DNA of 64,000 nucleotides from Rhizobium sp. Leaf306 (GCF_001423425.1 NZ_LMNX01000001.1:20970-84969); one strand, 5' to 3'. Shown: positions 36,793-46,376, counted from the first letter of the stretch. Numbers and translations: made by a program. Notes: a model not told the origin generated them from the sequence alone.

Positions 36793-39507
36793 ATGAATGT
36801 AGTCATTGTAGAATCTCCAGCCAAAGCCAAGACCATCAACAAGTATCTTGGCTCGGGTTACAAGGTTCTCGCCTCTTTCGGCCACGTCCGCGACCTTCCT
36901 GCCAAGGACGGGTCGGTTTTGCCTGACCAGGACTTCGAGATGCTCTGGGAAGTCGACAGCGCATCCCAGAAGCGGATGAAGGATATTGCCGACGCCGTGA
37001 AGGGTTCGGACGCCGTTTATCTCGCGACCGACCCGGATCGCGAGGGTGAAGCGATTTCCTGGCATGTCCTCGACCTCTTGAAGAAGAAGAAGGTGATCGG
37101 CGATAAGCTGGTCAAGCGCGTCGTGTTCAACGCCATCACCAAGAAGGCGGTTCTCGATGCGATGGCCAACCCGCGCGATATCGACGTGCCGCTGGTGGAC
37201 GCGTATCTCGCCCGCCGCGCTCTCGACTATCTCGTCGGCTTCAACCTGTCTCCGGTCCTGTGGCGCAAGCTGCCGGGCGCCCGTTCTGCCGGCCGTGTGC
37301 AGTCGGTTGCGCTGCGCCTCGTCTGCGACCGCGAAACCGAGATCGAGCGCTTCGTCTCGGAAGAGTACTGGAATATCTCCGCGCTTCTGAAGACACCGCG
37401 TGGCGACGAGTTCCTGGCCAAGCTGGTGCAGGCCGAAGGCAAGCGTCTGCAGGGCAAATCGATCACCAACGGCGAGGACGCCGGACGCTTGAAGACCCTG
37501 CTCGACGGCGCTGCCTATAGCGTCGAGACGGTCGAAGCAAAGCCGGTCAAGCGCAATCCCGGCCCGCCGTTCACCACCTCAAGCCTCCAGCAGGCCGCGT
37601 CGTCCAACATCGGCTTCGGCGCCTCGCGCACGATGCAGGTCGCGCAGAAGCTTTATGAAGGTATCGATATCGGTGGCGAGACCGTAGGTCTCATTACCTA
37701 CATGCGTACCGATGGCGTTCAGATGGCACCCGAGGCGATCGAGCAGGCGCGTAGCGCCATCGTCGAGCAGTTCGGCCCGCGTTACATGCCCGAAAAGCCG
37801 CGCTTCTACTCCACCAAGGCGAAGAATGCGCAGGAAGCCCACGAAGCAATCCGCCCGACCGACTTCAACCGCACGCCGGACAAGGTTCGCCAGTATCTTG
37901 ATGCCGATCAGGCGCGTCTCTACGAGCTGATCTGGAAGCGCGGCATTGCCAGCCAGATGGCATCTGCCGAGATGGAACGCACAACCGTGGAGATCTCGGC
38001 GACAAACGGCGCAGATAAGGCTGGCCTTCGGGCCGTCGGTTCGGTCGTGCGTTTCGACGGCTTCCTCGGCGCCTATGTGGACCGCCGCGAAGAGGATGAC
38101 AAAAGCGAGGACGACGACGAAGACGGTCGCCTGCCCGAGATCAACGCTGGCGAAAAGCTCGACAAGAACAAGGTCAACTCGAGCCAGCATTTCACTGAGC
38201 CACCACCGCGCTATTCGGAAGCATCGCTGATCAAGAAGATGGAAGAGCTCGGCATCGGCCGTCCTTCCACCTATGCCGCGACGCTGAAGACGCTGTCCGA
38301 TCGCGAATACGTGATCATGGACAAGCGCAAGCTGATCCCGCATTCCAAGGGACGGCTGGTCACGGCGTTCCTCGAGAACTTCTTCACGAAATACGTCGAA
38401 TACGATTTCACGGCCGATCTCGAAGAGAAGCTCGACAGGATCTCGGCTGGCGAACTGGACTGGAAGCAGGTTCTGCGGGAGTTCTGGCAGGACTTCTTCG
38501 GCCAGATCGAAGACACCAAGGAACTGCGCGTCACCAACGTGCTGGATGCTTTGAACGAAGCGCTGGCACCGCTGGTCTTCCCGAAGCGGGAAGACGGTTC
38601 GGATCCGCGTATCTGCCAGGTCTGCGGCACCGGCAACCTGTCGCTGAAGCTCGGCAAGTACGGCGCATTCGTCGGCTGCTCGAACTATCCGGAGTGCAAC
38701 TTCACCCGTCAGTTGTCGTCCGAAGGCGGCGCGGATGCGGAAGCTTCCGGCCTCAACGAACCGAAGGAACTTGGGACCGATCCGATGACCGGCGAGCAGC
38801 TGACGCTGCGGTCGGGTCGTTTCGGACCTTATATCCAGCGCGGCGACGGCAAGGAAGCCAAGCGTTCCTCGCTGCCCAAGGGCTGGCTGCCTGACGATAT
38901 CGACCACGAAAAGGCGCTGGCACTGATCAACCTGCCGCGCGACGTGGGCAAGCATCCGGAATCGGGCAAGATGATTTCGGCAGGTCTTGGCCGTTACGGG
39001 CCGTTCCTGCTGCATGACGGTGGCTATGCGAACCTGGAAACGATCGAGGACGTGTTCTCGATCGGTCTCAACCGCGCCGTCACCGTGATTGCCGAGAAAA
39101 AGGAAAAAGGCCCCGGCGGACGCGGTCGTGGCACACCGGCAGCGCTCAAGGACCTTGGCGCGCATCCGGACGGCGGCGCGATCACCGTGCGCGACGGCAA
39201 ATACGGGCCTTACGTCAACTGGGCCAAGGTCAATGCCACGCTGCCGAAGGGCATGGACCCGCAGTCGGTAACGATGGAACAGGCGATGGCGCTGATCATC
39301 GAAAAGGGCGGCAAGGCATCGTCGGGCAAGGCCAAGGCGAAAGCGCCTGCCAAGAAGGCCACAGCAAAAAAGGCTGCTGCCAAGACAGAGGCGGACGCAA
39401 CGACCGAGACCGCCACAAAGAAGTCGCCTGCCAAGGCTAAGACCGCAGCCAAGAAGGCACCGGCCAAAAAGACAACCGCATCGAAGGCGAAGAAGACGGA
39501 CACGTGA
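36793..39507 (+). CDS. topA: DNA topoisomerase I
   Basis: Relaxes negative supercoils by single-strand passage. It has 904 residues. The TOPRIM domain shows VVIVESPAKAKTINKYLG (residues 3-20) and TDPDREGEAISWH near residue 80. The nucleophilic Tyr is in LITYMRTDGVQM near residue 303. The C-terminus has one intact zinc-finger-like motif (CQVCGTGNLSLKL, GAFVGCSNYPEC), further topo_C_Rpt repeats with the FGPYIQRGDG and YGPYVNW signatures, and a Lys/Ala-rich tail resembling histone H1. The start at 36793 (MNVVIVESPAK) matches the family. rnr overlaps it by 4 bases. Confidence 0.96.
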   Translation: MNVVIVESPAKAKTINKYLGSGYKVLASFGHVRDLPAKDGSVLPDQDFEMLWEVDSASQKRMKDIADAVKGSDAVYLATDPDREGEAISWHVLDLLKKKKVIGDKLVKRVVFNAITKKAVLDAMANPRDIDVPLVDAYLARRALDYLVGFNLSPVLWRKLPGARSAGRVQSVALRLVCDRETEIERFVSEEYWNISALLKTPRGDEFLAKLVQAEGKRLQGKSITNGEDAGRLKTLLDGAAYSVETVEAKPVKRNPGPPFTTSSLQQAASSNIGFGASRTMQVAQKLYEGIDIGGETVGLITYMRTDGVQMAPEAIEQARSAIVEQFGPRYMPEKPRFYSTKAKNAQEAHEAIRPTDFNRTPDKVRQYLDADQARLYELIWKRGIASQMASAEMERTTVEISATNGADKAGLRAVGSVVRFDGFLGAYVDRREEDDKSEDDDEDGRLPEINAGEKLDKNKVNSSQHFTEPPPRYSEASLIKKMEELGIGRPSTYAATLKTLSDREYVIMDKRKLIPHSKGRLVTAFLENFFTKYVEYDFTADLEEKLDRISAGELDWKQVLREFWQDFFGQIEDTKELRVTNVLDALNEALAPLVFPKREDGSDPRICQVCGTGNLSLKLGKYGAFVGCSNYPECNFTRQLSSEGGADAEASGLNEPKELGTDPMTGEQLTLRSGRFGPYIQRGDGKEAKRSSLPKGWLPDDIDHEKALALINLPRDVGKHPESGKMISAGLGRYGPFLLHDGGYANLETIEDVFSIGLNRAVTVIAEKKEKGPGGRGRGTPAALKDLGAHPDGGAITVRDGKYGPYVNWAKVNATLPKGMDPQSVTMEQAMALIIEKGGKASSGKAKAKAPAKKATAKKAAAKTEADATTETATKKSPAKAKTAAKKAPAKKTTASKAKKTDT

Positions 39508-41867
39508 GAGAACCGAACGAGCGATCCAATCGCCAGCAGAAACGCGCCGCGAAGGCTGACCGTGGCGACAGCCAGTCGGCGAGCAGACCGGTAATTGTCC
39601 AGGGTGCGGTTCCTCCGCGCGATGTGCTGCTCCAGTTCATCGCTGACAATCCCGACAAGGGCTCGAAACGGGAGATTGCCAAGGCTTTCGGCCTGAAAGG
39701 CGATACGCGCATCGAGCTCAAGGATCTGCTGCATTCGCTCGAGGAAGACGGTCTTCTCACCAAGAACCGCAAGTCGCTCTCGCGTCCGGGTGCCCTGCCC
39801 CCGGTCACCGTTCTCGACATCACCACCCGCGACAAGGATGGCGAACTGATCGGCCGGCCGACGGAGTGGCCGGACGATATGGGCGCGGCCCCTGCCGTGC
39901 TTATTCGCCAGTCGCATGACAGCCGCGGGAAGGGCAAGGCGCCGGCCGCCGGCCTCAACGACCGCATCCTTGCAAAGATCTTCCCGAACAAGGACCGCTC
40001 AGGCCCGGCCTATACGGCCCGCGTCATCAAGGTCATCGACAAGCGCCGCGGCGCAGCACTCGGCGTCGTCCAGAGATTGGCCGACGGCGAGATGCGTCTT
40101 CTGCCGACCGACCGGCGCGGCGAGGAAATGGTGATCGAACCCGAGGACATCGGAGACGCCAAGGACGGCGATCTGGTCGAGTCGGAAGTCGTTCGCAACG
40201 GCCGTTTCGGCCTGCCGCGCGCCCGCGTCCTCAACATTGTCGGCTCCGTCGGTTCGGAAAAGGCGATCTCGATGATCGCCATCTATTCGCACGGCATTCC
40301 GCACATCTTCCCGAACGAGGTGATGGAAGAAGCGCAAGCTGCAAAGCCGGCCAGCATGTCGAAGCGCGAAGACTGGCGCGACGTGCCGCTCCTGACAATC
40401 GATCCCGCCGACGCCAAGGATCACGACGACGCTGTTTATGCCGAGCCGGACACCTCGCCCGACAATCCGGGCGGCGTCATCGTCACCGTCGCGATCGCCG
40501 ATGTCTCCTGGTATGTCCGCACCGGCAAGCCATTGGACCGCGAGGCGCAGAAGCGCGGCAATTCCGTCTACTTCCCCGACCGCGTCGTACCGATGCTACC
40601 GGAACGCATTTCCAACGATCTCTGCTCGCTGCGCGAGGGCGAAGACCGGCCGGCGCTTGCCGTGCGAATGGTCTTTTCCAAGGAAGGCCGCAAGGCTGGC
40701 CATACGTTCCACCGCATCATGATGAAGAGTGCGGCCAAGCTCTCCTACCAGCAGGCTCAGGCCGCCATCAACGGCGAGACCGACGACAAGACCGGTCCGT
40801 TGCTGGAGCCTGTCCTGAAGCCGCTGTGGGACGCCTACCGGATCATGACGATCGGCCGCGACCGTCGACAGCCGCTCGAACTCGATATGCCCGAGCGCAA
40901 GATCATGCTGCAGCCGGATGGCACGGTGGATCGTGTGATCGTGCCAGAGAGGCTCGACGCGCATCGGCTCATCGAAGAGATGATGATCCAGGCAAACGTC
41001 TGCGCCGCCGAGACGCTCGAGAAGAAGAAGCAGTCGCTGATCTACCGTATCCATGACGGCCCCTCGCTTGCCAAGCAGGAGACGCTACGCGAGTTCCTGA
41101 ACACGCTCGGCATTTCGATGGCTCGCGGCGGCCAGATGCGCTCCAACTCGTTCAACGGCATCCTGTCGCAGGCACAGGGCACGCCGCACCAGATCATGGT
41201 CAACGAGATGGTGCTGCGCTCCCAGAGCCAGGCGGTCTACAGCCCCGACAATATCGGCCATTTTGGCCTCAACCTGATGAAATACGCGCATTTCACCTCG
41301 CCCATCCGCCGCTATGCGGATCTGATCGTGCATCGCGCGCTGGTCGGGTCGCTCGGCCTCGGCGAAGGCGGAATCACGCCGGGCGAAGAAGCCCAGCTCG
41401 AAGACATCGCGGCAGAGATCTCCACCTTCGAGCGCCGCGCCATGGCGGCCGAACGCGACACGGTAAACCGTCTTGTGGCGCACCACCTTTCGACGAAGAT
41501 CGGCGAGGAGTTCCAGGGCCGCGTGTCCGGCGTGACCAAGGCAGGCCTGTTCGTGGCCCTGCCGACCTATGGCGCCGATGGTTTCGTGCCGGTGTCAACG
41601 ATCGGCGACGATTACTATATCTATGACGAGGCGCATCAGGCGCTAACAGGCGAACGTTCCGGTCTCGGCTACCAGATCGGCGATACCGTCGATGTGAAGC
41701 TGAAGGCGGCAGTTCCGCTTGCCGGTGCGCTTCAGTTTGAAATGCTGAGCGAAGGCAAGAAGCTGCCGGGCGGCGCCCGCTCGTTCCACAAGTCTGCGCG
41801 ACGAGACAAATCCGGCGGACGGCCCAAAAAGCCCGGTACGCGCCCCTTCCGTGGCGGCAGGAGATAG
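39504..41867 (+). CDS. rnr: Ribonuclease R
   Basis: A 3'-5' exoribonuclease that degrades structured RNA, with 787 residues. The N-terminal winged helix (PPRDVLLQFIADNPDKGSKREIAKAF) precedes cold shock-like domains, the RNB catalytic domain with metal-binding TIDPADAKDHDDAVYAE and the late SPIRRYADLIVHRAL, and a C-terminal S1 domain (EFQGRVSGVTKAGLFVAL) followed by a basic tail. The GTG start at 39504 overlaps the topA stop (GTGA), so the pair is translationally coupled. Confidence 0.95.
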   Translation: MREPNERSNRQQKRAAKADRGDSQSASRPVIVQGAVPPRDVLLQFIADNPDKGSKREIAKAFGLKGDTRIELKDLLHSLEEDGLLTKNRKSLSRPGALPPVTVLDITTRDKDGELIGRPTEWPDDMGAAPAVLIRQSHDSRGKGKAPAAGLNDRILAKIFPNKDRSGPAYTARVIKVIDKRRGAALGVVQRLADGEMRLLPTDRRGEEMVIEPEDIGDAKDGDLVESEVVRNGRFGLPRARVLNIVGSVGSEKAISMIAIYSHGIPHIFPNEVMEEAQAAKPASMSKREDWRDVPLLTIDPADAKDHDDAVYAEPDTSPDNPGGVIVTVAIADVSWYVRTGKPLDREAQKRGNSVYFPDRVVPMLPERISNDLCSLREGEDRPALAVRMVFSKEGRKAGHTFHRIMMKSAAKLSYQQAQAAINGETDDKTGPLLEPVLKPLWDAYRIMTIGRDRRQPLELDMPERKIMLQPDGTVDRVIVPERLDAHRLIEEMMIQANVCAAETLEKKKQSLIYRIHDGPSLAKQETLREFLNTLGISMARGGQMRSNSFNGILSQAQGTPHQIMVNEMVLRSQSQAVYSPDNIGHFGLNLMKYAHFTSPIRRYADLIVHRALVGSLGLGEGGITPGEEAQLEDIAAEISTFERRAMAAERDTVNRLVAHHLSTKIGEEFQGRVSGVTKAGLFVALPTYGADGFVPVSTIGDDYYIYDEAHQALTGERSGLGYQIGDTVDVKLKAAVPLAGALQFEMLSEGKKLPGGARSFHKSARRDKSGGRPKKPGTRPFRGGRR

Positions 41868-41869
41868 CA

Positions 41870-42325
41870 ATGCAGTCAGATGGCGAACAGACGGTCCGCT
41901 TCGGCGGGTCGGACCCGGTCGATCGACCTCTTGGCCGCTCCATCAAACGGGGCCTCGCCTGTCGCTGTCCTGCCTGTGGAGAGGGCCGGCTTTTCCGTGC
42001 CTTCCTGAAGCCAGTCGATCATTGTTCCGTCTGCGGTGAAGATATCTCCCACCATCGTGCAGACGACCTTCCGGCCTATCTCGTCATCGTCGTGGTTGGT
42101 CACGTGCTGATGACCGGCTACATGCTGACCGATATGATCCTGCGTGTCTCTCCTTGGGTCCACCTCGCCATCTGGGCACCGCTTGCGGTGCTTGCCGCCA
42201 TCGCGACGATCCAGCCCATCAAGGGCGGTGTCATCGGCCTGCAATGGGCAAACCGCATGCATGGGTTCGGCGGCGGCGAGGACGGGACCGATTCGACCAG
42301 CGGTCCGAGCAACAGACCGAACTGA
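41870..42325 (+). CDS. DUF983 membrane protein
   Basis: 151 residues. A cysteine-rich N-terminal region with two CxxC pairs (RCPACGEGRLF and HCSVCGEDISHHRADDLP), typical of DUF983, is followed by two hydrophobic helices (AYLVIVVVGHVLMTGYM and LAIWAPLAVLAAIATIQPIKG). The cysteines could bind zinc. Function unknown. It starts 2 bases after the rnr stop and is the third gene of the topA-rnr transcription unit. Confidence 0.9.
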   Translation: MQSDGEQTVRFGGSDPVDRPLGRSIKRGLACRCPACGEGRLFRAFLKPVDHCSVCGEDISHHRADDLPAYLVIVVVGHVLMTGYMLTDMILRVSPWVHLAIWAPLAVLAAIATIQPIKGGVIGLQWANRMHGFGGGEDGTDSTSGPSNRPN

Positions 42326-42411
42326 TCATGGTCCACCGTTCGTTACCACCTTCCCGTCCTATTTCATGCGTACGGACGTCCAGTCCGAAGCCGACTTGTA
42401 AGGAAGTCTGA

Positions 42412-43596
42412 ATGCCTCAGCCGACGACCGACGAAAACGGCCATGTCGCGGAGATCCACTGGCCATCCCTGATCGCAGCCACCGCCGCCGTCAGCGCCGT
42501 GGGAATAGCCATGGGGCTCGGCCTGCCGCTGCTGAGCATCATCCTTGAAAAACGCGGCATCTCATCGACGCTGATCGGGTTGAACGCTGCCATGGCAGGC
42601 GTTGCAGCCATGGTTGCCGCCCCGATCACGACGAAATGTGCACATGACTTTGGTGTGGCGCGCAGCATGATGATCGCCGTGGTGATCGCCGCCTTCAGCG
42701 CCATCTGTTTCTACTATGCTGACCAATTCTGGATGTGGTTTCCGCTGCGCTTTACCTTCCATGGCGCGACCACGGCCCTGTTCATCCTGTCCGAATTCTG
42801 GATCAATGAAGCCGCGCCACCCAGACGACGCGGATTGGTCCTCGGCATATACGCAACGGTGCTGGCGGTCGGGTTTGCGATCGGGCCGATGCTGTTTTCG
42901 CTTCTCGGCAGCGATGGCGTGCTTCCGTTCATCGTCGGCGCACTCATTATCATGACGGCCATCATACCGATCTTTCTCGCCCGTCACGAAAGTCCGAAGC
43001 TAGACAGCAAGCCCGAGCGGCACTTCTTCCACTATATATTCCTCGTTCCCAGTGCGACGGCAGCCGTCTTCGCCTTTGGTGCAGTCTCGGTTGGCGGACT
43101 GTCGCTGTTTCCGATCTATGCGTTGCGCGAACAGATGACCGAATCGCATGCGGCCATCCTCTTGACGGTGATGGGACTGGGCAACATGGCCTTCCAGATC
43201 CCGCTGGGGATGATTTCGGACCGCATGCGTGACCGCAGGCCGCTTCTGACCGGCCTCGCCGTGCTGGGCGTTCTCGGCTCTCTGACGATCCCCTTCCTGA
43301 TCGGCAACTGGATGATGACCGCAGTTCTTCTGTTCATGTGGGGCGGCTGTATCTCCGGCCTCTACACCGTTGGCCTCGCGCATTTGGGAGCTCGCCTTCG
43401 AGGTGCCGATCTGGTCGCTGCCAATGCCGCCTTCATCTTCTGCTATGCCGTCGGCACGGTTGCAGGACCACAGGGCATCGGCGCTGCCATGGATGTCGCG
43501 GGCAATGACGGCTTTGCCTGGGCGCTGGCCGGTTTCTTTGGCTTTTACGTGGTTGTTTCGGGGGCTCGATGGTTTTTACCAACGAAACAAGGTTGA
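42412..43596 (+). CDS. Major facilitator superfamily transporter
   Basis: 394 residues with about 12 predicted membrane helices, beginning IAATAAVSAVGIAMGLGLPLLS. MFS features include the large loop ARHESPKLDSKPERH in the middle and GLYTVGLAHLGARLRGADLVAANAAF in the second half. The fold resembles drug or metabolite exporters of the YcaD/YfkF type; the substrate cannot be assigned. An AAGGAAGT site lies upstream. The rpmG promoter overlaps its stop codon. Confidence 0.88.
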   Translation: MPQPTTDENGHVAEIHWPSLIAATAAVSAVGIAMGLGLPLLSIILEKRGISSTLIGLNAAMAGVAAMVAAPITTKCAHDFGVARSMMIAVVIAAFSAICFYYADQFWMWFPLRFTFHGATTALFILSEFWINEAAPPRRRGLVLGIYATVLAVGFAIGPMLFSLLGSDGVLPFIVGALIIMTAIIPIFLARHESPKLDSKPERHFFHYIFLVPSATAAVFAFGAVSVGGLSLFPIYALREQMTESHAAILLTVMGLGNMAFQIPLGMISDRMRDRRPLLTGLAVLGVLGSLTIPFLIGNWMMTAVLLFMWGGCISGLYTVGLAHLGARLRGADLVAANAAFIFCYAVGTVAGPQGIGAAMDVAGNDGFAWALAGFFGFYVVVSGARWFLPTKQG

Positions 43597-43621
43597 CATT
43601 CTGACCGCGATTTGTAATTTC
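43593..43621 (+). promoter_or_regulatory. Promoter of rpmG
   Basis: TTGACA (43593-43598) followed after 17 bases by AATTTC (43616-43621). The -35 box overlaps the stop codon of the MFS gene. It is well placed, 65 bases upstream of the rpmG start. Confidence 0.6.
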
Positions 43622-43685
43622 GCCCCAGATTTCGCCGTCGACCGTCTGCGTCCGCGGCTCCACTTTTCTTAAAGGCGCTAAGACC

Positions 43686-43853
43686 ATGGCAAAAGCTACG
43701 ACCATCAAGATCAAGCTGCTGTCGACGGCTGATACCGGTTTCTTCTACGTAACCACGAAGAACAGCCGTACGATGACAGACAAGATGACCAAGACGAAGT
43801 ACGATCCGGTTGCCCGGAAGCACGTCGAATTCAAGGAAACCAAGATCAAGTAA
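43686..43853 (+). CDS. rpmG: 50S ribosomal protein L33
   Basis: 55 residues: [20 protein letters not shown], then the family block [20 protein letters not shown] and a C-terminus rich in Lys ([15 protein letters not shown]). This is a normal length L33 lacking the CxxC pairs, the C- form. It is too short for ordinary gene-size cutoffs. It has its own promoter and a strong terminator directly downstream, so it is monocistronic. Confidence 0.97.
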   Translation: MAKATTIKIKLLSTADTGFFYVTTKNSRTMTDKMTKTKYDPVARKHVEFKETKIK

Positions 43854-43879
43854 GATCTGGTCCCTTAAAGGCATGAAAG

Positions 43880-43912
43880 AAGGCGCAGGCTGATTAGCCG
43901 GGCGCCTTTTTC
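43880..43912 (+). terminator. Rho-independent terminator of rpmG
   Basis: The arms AAGGCGC (43880-43886) and GCGCCTT (43902-43908) enclose a further AGGCT/AGCC helix and are followed by TTTTTC. Confidence 0.88.
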
Positions 43913-43944
43913 TTTGCCTGCTGTTTCTACGCGTGAGTATCCAA

Positions 43945-44130
43945 ACGCAAAAAGCGCCACCGTCATTTCTGACAGCGGCGCTTTGATTGGGGGTCGACCG
44001 GCTTGCAATCGCGGCACGAGGAGCCGTTGAAATTGCTTGCCAGTCGACCGACCCCACGACCCAGGAGATGCGGCGGACCTGAGCATCATGGGGTATCTCG
44101 ACGTAAGCTGAAGGAACCCTTCGCCCCGTT
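43945..44130 (-). ncRNA. Candidate structured small RNA on the minus strand
   Basis: On the minus strand a long stem (GGGGTCG at 44049-44055 with CGACCCC at 43990-43996, extended by ACTGGC/GCCGGT and GCAAT/ATTGC) encloses a CGGC/GCCG loop. It is followed by a terminator-type hairpin (43951-43984: GCGCC arms around a nested GTCA/TGAC helix) ending in TTTTT. A possible promoter, TTGATT (44160-44165), 17 bases, AATTTT (44137-44142), would give a transcript of about 185 bases. No coding frame here is convincing. I cannot match it to a named RNA family. Confidence 0.5.
43951..43984 (-). terminator. Terminator of the candidate small RNA
   Basis: AAAGCGCC (43951-43958) pairs with GGCGCTTT (43977-43984). 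On the minus strand the stem is followed by TTTTTGCG. rpmG already has a terminator 40 bases earlier on the plus strand, so this one most likely serves a minus-strand transcript. Confidence 0.7.
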
Positions 44131-44139
44131 GAAACCAAA

Positions 44140-44610
44140 ATTGCGCAAAATCAATGGAAAATCAACTCATACTTAGATCAGTACGAAACTGTTTGGATAT
44201 GATGGTTAAAATCCACACGCGTCTTTGTAGAAAGACGCTATTCCAACTCTTCAATTGTTAGGTTTATTCTGAGCCAAAGCGTTTTTAGCTTTACCCACCC
44301 TACGGTGTTCGATGCGAGCTTAAAGACTAGCCGGACTTCGAGACGGAAGTAAAAGGCGATTATAAATCATCAAGGAGAAGCAGGACTTTCTCGCTTGTGT
44401 GTAGATGCTACCGCATCAGTCGGTAATTCTCAAACAAAGCACCGGTCTTCCATTCCCGTATCTGTTTTATTTGGCTCGAAGCCGCATACGAGTCGTCAAA
44501 TTTAATTGCGGAAACTGGGAAGACGAGAGCTTCTTTATCAAAAAGCCTCGCTGCGGGACGAAAGATATTATATTAGATTGTTTTAATATACGACGATTCT
44601 CGTGCAAATC
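44140..44610. other. AT-rich intergenic region upstream of the small RNA and downstream of pleD
   Basis: This stretch is clearly richer in A and T than the rest of the window. It holds one perfect hairpin (GCGTCTTT-GTAG-AAAGACGC, 44219-44238) without a T-run. A 69-codon open frame at 44405-44614 on the plus strand has a composition unlike the neighbouring genes (many F, I, K, C) and no ribosome binding site, so I do not call it. Nothing else is supported. Confidence 0.45.
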
Positions 44611-45990
44611 TTAAGCGGCGGCTGCAACGACTCGGTTGCGACCGCTGTTCTTAGCGTCGTAAAGCGCACGGTCGGCTTGTTTCAACAACTGCTCCGGCGT
44701 TTCCGCTCCACTGCGGCTACAGGCAATCCCAAGCGAAGCTGTGATATTCAGGCTGGCGCCAGTGCTTTTCAGCACGAACGGCGTCTGCTCGATGATGTTG
44801 CGCAATCGTTCGGCAATCAAAGCCGCGGCGGCGCTATCCGTATCGGGCATAACCACAACGAATTCCTCGCCACCGAACCGGCAGGCGAGATCCGCGCCGC
44901 GTACTGTGGACCGGATACGGGCCGCAACTTCCTTCAGCACCTCGTCACCGGCGTCGTGGCCGTGCGTGTCGTTGACCGATTTGAAGCGATCGATGTCGGT
45001 GATGCAGACGGACAGCGGCCGCCCACGGGCTGTTGCGCGGGCAAACAGCACCTTCATGTGATTGTCGAGATAACGGCGATTGTGCAGACCGGTCAGGGCA
45101 TCTGTCACAGCCAGTTCGATCGTATGGCGCACGCTTAACCGCAGGCGGTCGTTGTAACGCTTACGCTTGATCTGCGTCAGGGTCCGGGCCACGAGTTCAT
45201 TCGGATCGATCGGCCGGATAATGTAGTCGTTGACGCCGAGATCGAGCGCCCGGACGATGACCTGGTCGTCGCCGTGTTCCGTCACCAGCAGCAACGGCAG
45301 GAATCGGGTCCGCTCCAGCGATCGCAGTTGTGAACAGAGCCTCAGCGGATCGTAGTCATCGAAATTCGTATTGACGATCACCAGATCGAACGGGTTTTCA
45401 GCCGCTTCGAAAAGGGCTGCCTGCGGATCGGAGATGGCAGTGATATCCGCGACGGGTTTCAGCGCCCTGACGATGCGTTCCTGCGAGCTTCCGCGGCCAT
45501 CGACCAGCAGGACCTGCGCGACGTCGTCCTGAGCGTCCTGCCCCGCTGCACTCTTCATCATGTCCTGCAGCGTGAGATCCTGCGCGGTGTCGGACCGGAT
45601 GCGCAGCTCGTCACTCAGCGTCTTCAGCCGCACGAGGCTTTTGACACGGGAAATCAGCTGCAGGTCGTTGACCGGCTTGGTCAGAAAATCGTCGGCACCG
45701 GCTTTCAGGCCGCGCACGCGGTCGGAGGGCTGGTCCAGCGCGGTGACCATGACAACAGGGATATGGGATGTCCGCGGATTGGCTTTCAGCCGCTCGCAGA
45801 CTTCGAACCCGTCAATGCCCGGCATCATGATGTCGAGCAGGATGACATCGACATGGGCCTGTTCACAGATCGCCAGCGCCTTGTAGCCGTCATCGGCAGT
45901 CAAAACGTCGAAATATTCCGCAAGCAGGCGTGCCTCGAGCAGCTTCACGTTTGCGGGAATGTCGTCGACTACCAGGATCCGTGCCGTCAT
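44611..45990 (-). CDS. pleD: PleD-type response regulator diguanylate cyclase
   Basis: 459 residues: two receiver domains and a GGDEF domain. It makes cyclic di-GMP and in Caulobacter drives the swarmer-to-stalked transition. The first receiver has the phospho-acceptor in VILLDIMMPGIDG; the second is degenerate, with Asn in place of Asp (DLVIVNTNFDD), as expected for the dimerisation adaptor. The cyclase has ITDIDRFKSVNDTHGHDAGD, the inhibitory site RGAD five residues before GGEEF, and GGEEFVVVMP near residue 373. The start at 45990 (MTARILVVDD) fits the family. It lies 14 bases downstream of divK. Confidence 0.96.
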   Translation of the reverse strand: MTARILVVDDIPANVKLLEARLLAEYFDVLTADDGYKALAICEQAHVDVILLDIMMPGIDGFEVCERLKANPRTSHIPVVMVTALDQPSDRVRGLKAGADDFLTKPVNDLQLISRVKSLVRLKTLSDELRIRSDTAQDLTLQDMMKSAAGQDAQDDVAQVLLVDGRGSSQERIVRALKPVADITAISDPQAALFEAAENPFDLVIVNTNFDDYDPLRLCSQLRSLERTRFLPLLLVTEHGDDQVIVRALDLGVNDYIIRPIDPNELVARTLTQIKRKRYNDRLRLSVRHTIELAVTDALTGLHNRRYLDNHMKVLFARATARGRPLSVCITDIDRFKSVNDTHGHDAGDEVLKEVAARIRSTVRGADLACRFGGEEFVVVMPDTDSAAAALIAERLRNIIEQTPFVLKSTGASLNITASLGIACSRSGAETPEQLLKQADRALYDAKNSGRNRVVAAAA

Positions 45991-46004
45991 GTCATTCTCC
46001 GACC

Positions 46005-46376
46005 TTACGCGTCGCCAAGATACGTCTTGATGGTCTCTATGAACTTCGGCACCGAGATGGGCTTCGAAACATAGGCTTCGCACCCGCCCTGTCGGATTCG
46101 TTCCTCGTCGCCCTTCATCGCGAATGCGGTGACGGCGATGACCGGTATGACGTGCAGTTCGTCGTCTTCCTTCAGCCACTTGGTCACTTCCAGACCCGAT
46201 ACTTCGGGCAGCTGGATATCCATCAGGATCAGATCCGGACGGTGACGGCGGGCAAGATCCAACGCCTCCATGCCATTGCGCGTCTGGATCGTCTCGTAGC
46301 CGGACGCTTCGATCAAATCGCGGAAGAGCTTCATGTTCAGCTCGTTGTCTTCGACAATCATGACCCGTTTGGGCAT
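46005..46376 (-). CDS. divK: Single-domain response regulator DivK
   Basis: 123 residues forming one receiver domain with acidic pocket [10 protein letters not shown], phospho-acceptor Asp53 in [13 protein letters not shown], and the switch residues in [12 protein letters not shown] and YVSKPI. DivK is phosphorylated by DivJ and dephosphorylated by PleC in Caulobacter and controls CtrA activity through DivL. The divK-pleD order is the conserved alphaproteobacterial arrangement. Confidence 0.96.
   Translation of the reverse strand: MPKRVMIVEDNELNMKLFRDLIEASGYETIQTRNGMEALDLARRHRPDLILMDIQLPEVSGLEVTKWLKEDDELHVIPVIAVTAFAMKGDEERIRQGGCEAYVSKPISVPKFIETIKTYLGDA

Noticed and set aside
44219..44238. 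Hairpin GCGTCTTT/AAAGACGC as a terminator
   Set aside because: No T-run on either strand and no gene or RNA ending there.
44405..44614. 69-codon open frame on the plus strand in the AT-rich gap
   Set aside because: No ribosome binding site, composition rich in F, I, K and C unlike neighbouring genes, and it runs into the end of pleD. More likely a chance frame in AT-rich DNA.
44611..46179. N-terminal extension of pleD by 63 residues
   Set aside because: It would overlap divK out of frame and has no homology-like sequence; the receiver domain starts at MTARILVVDD.
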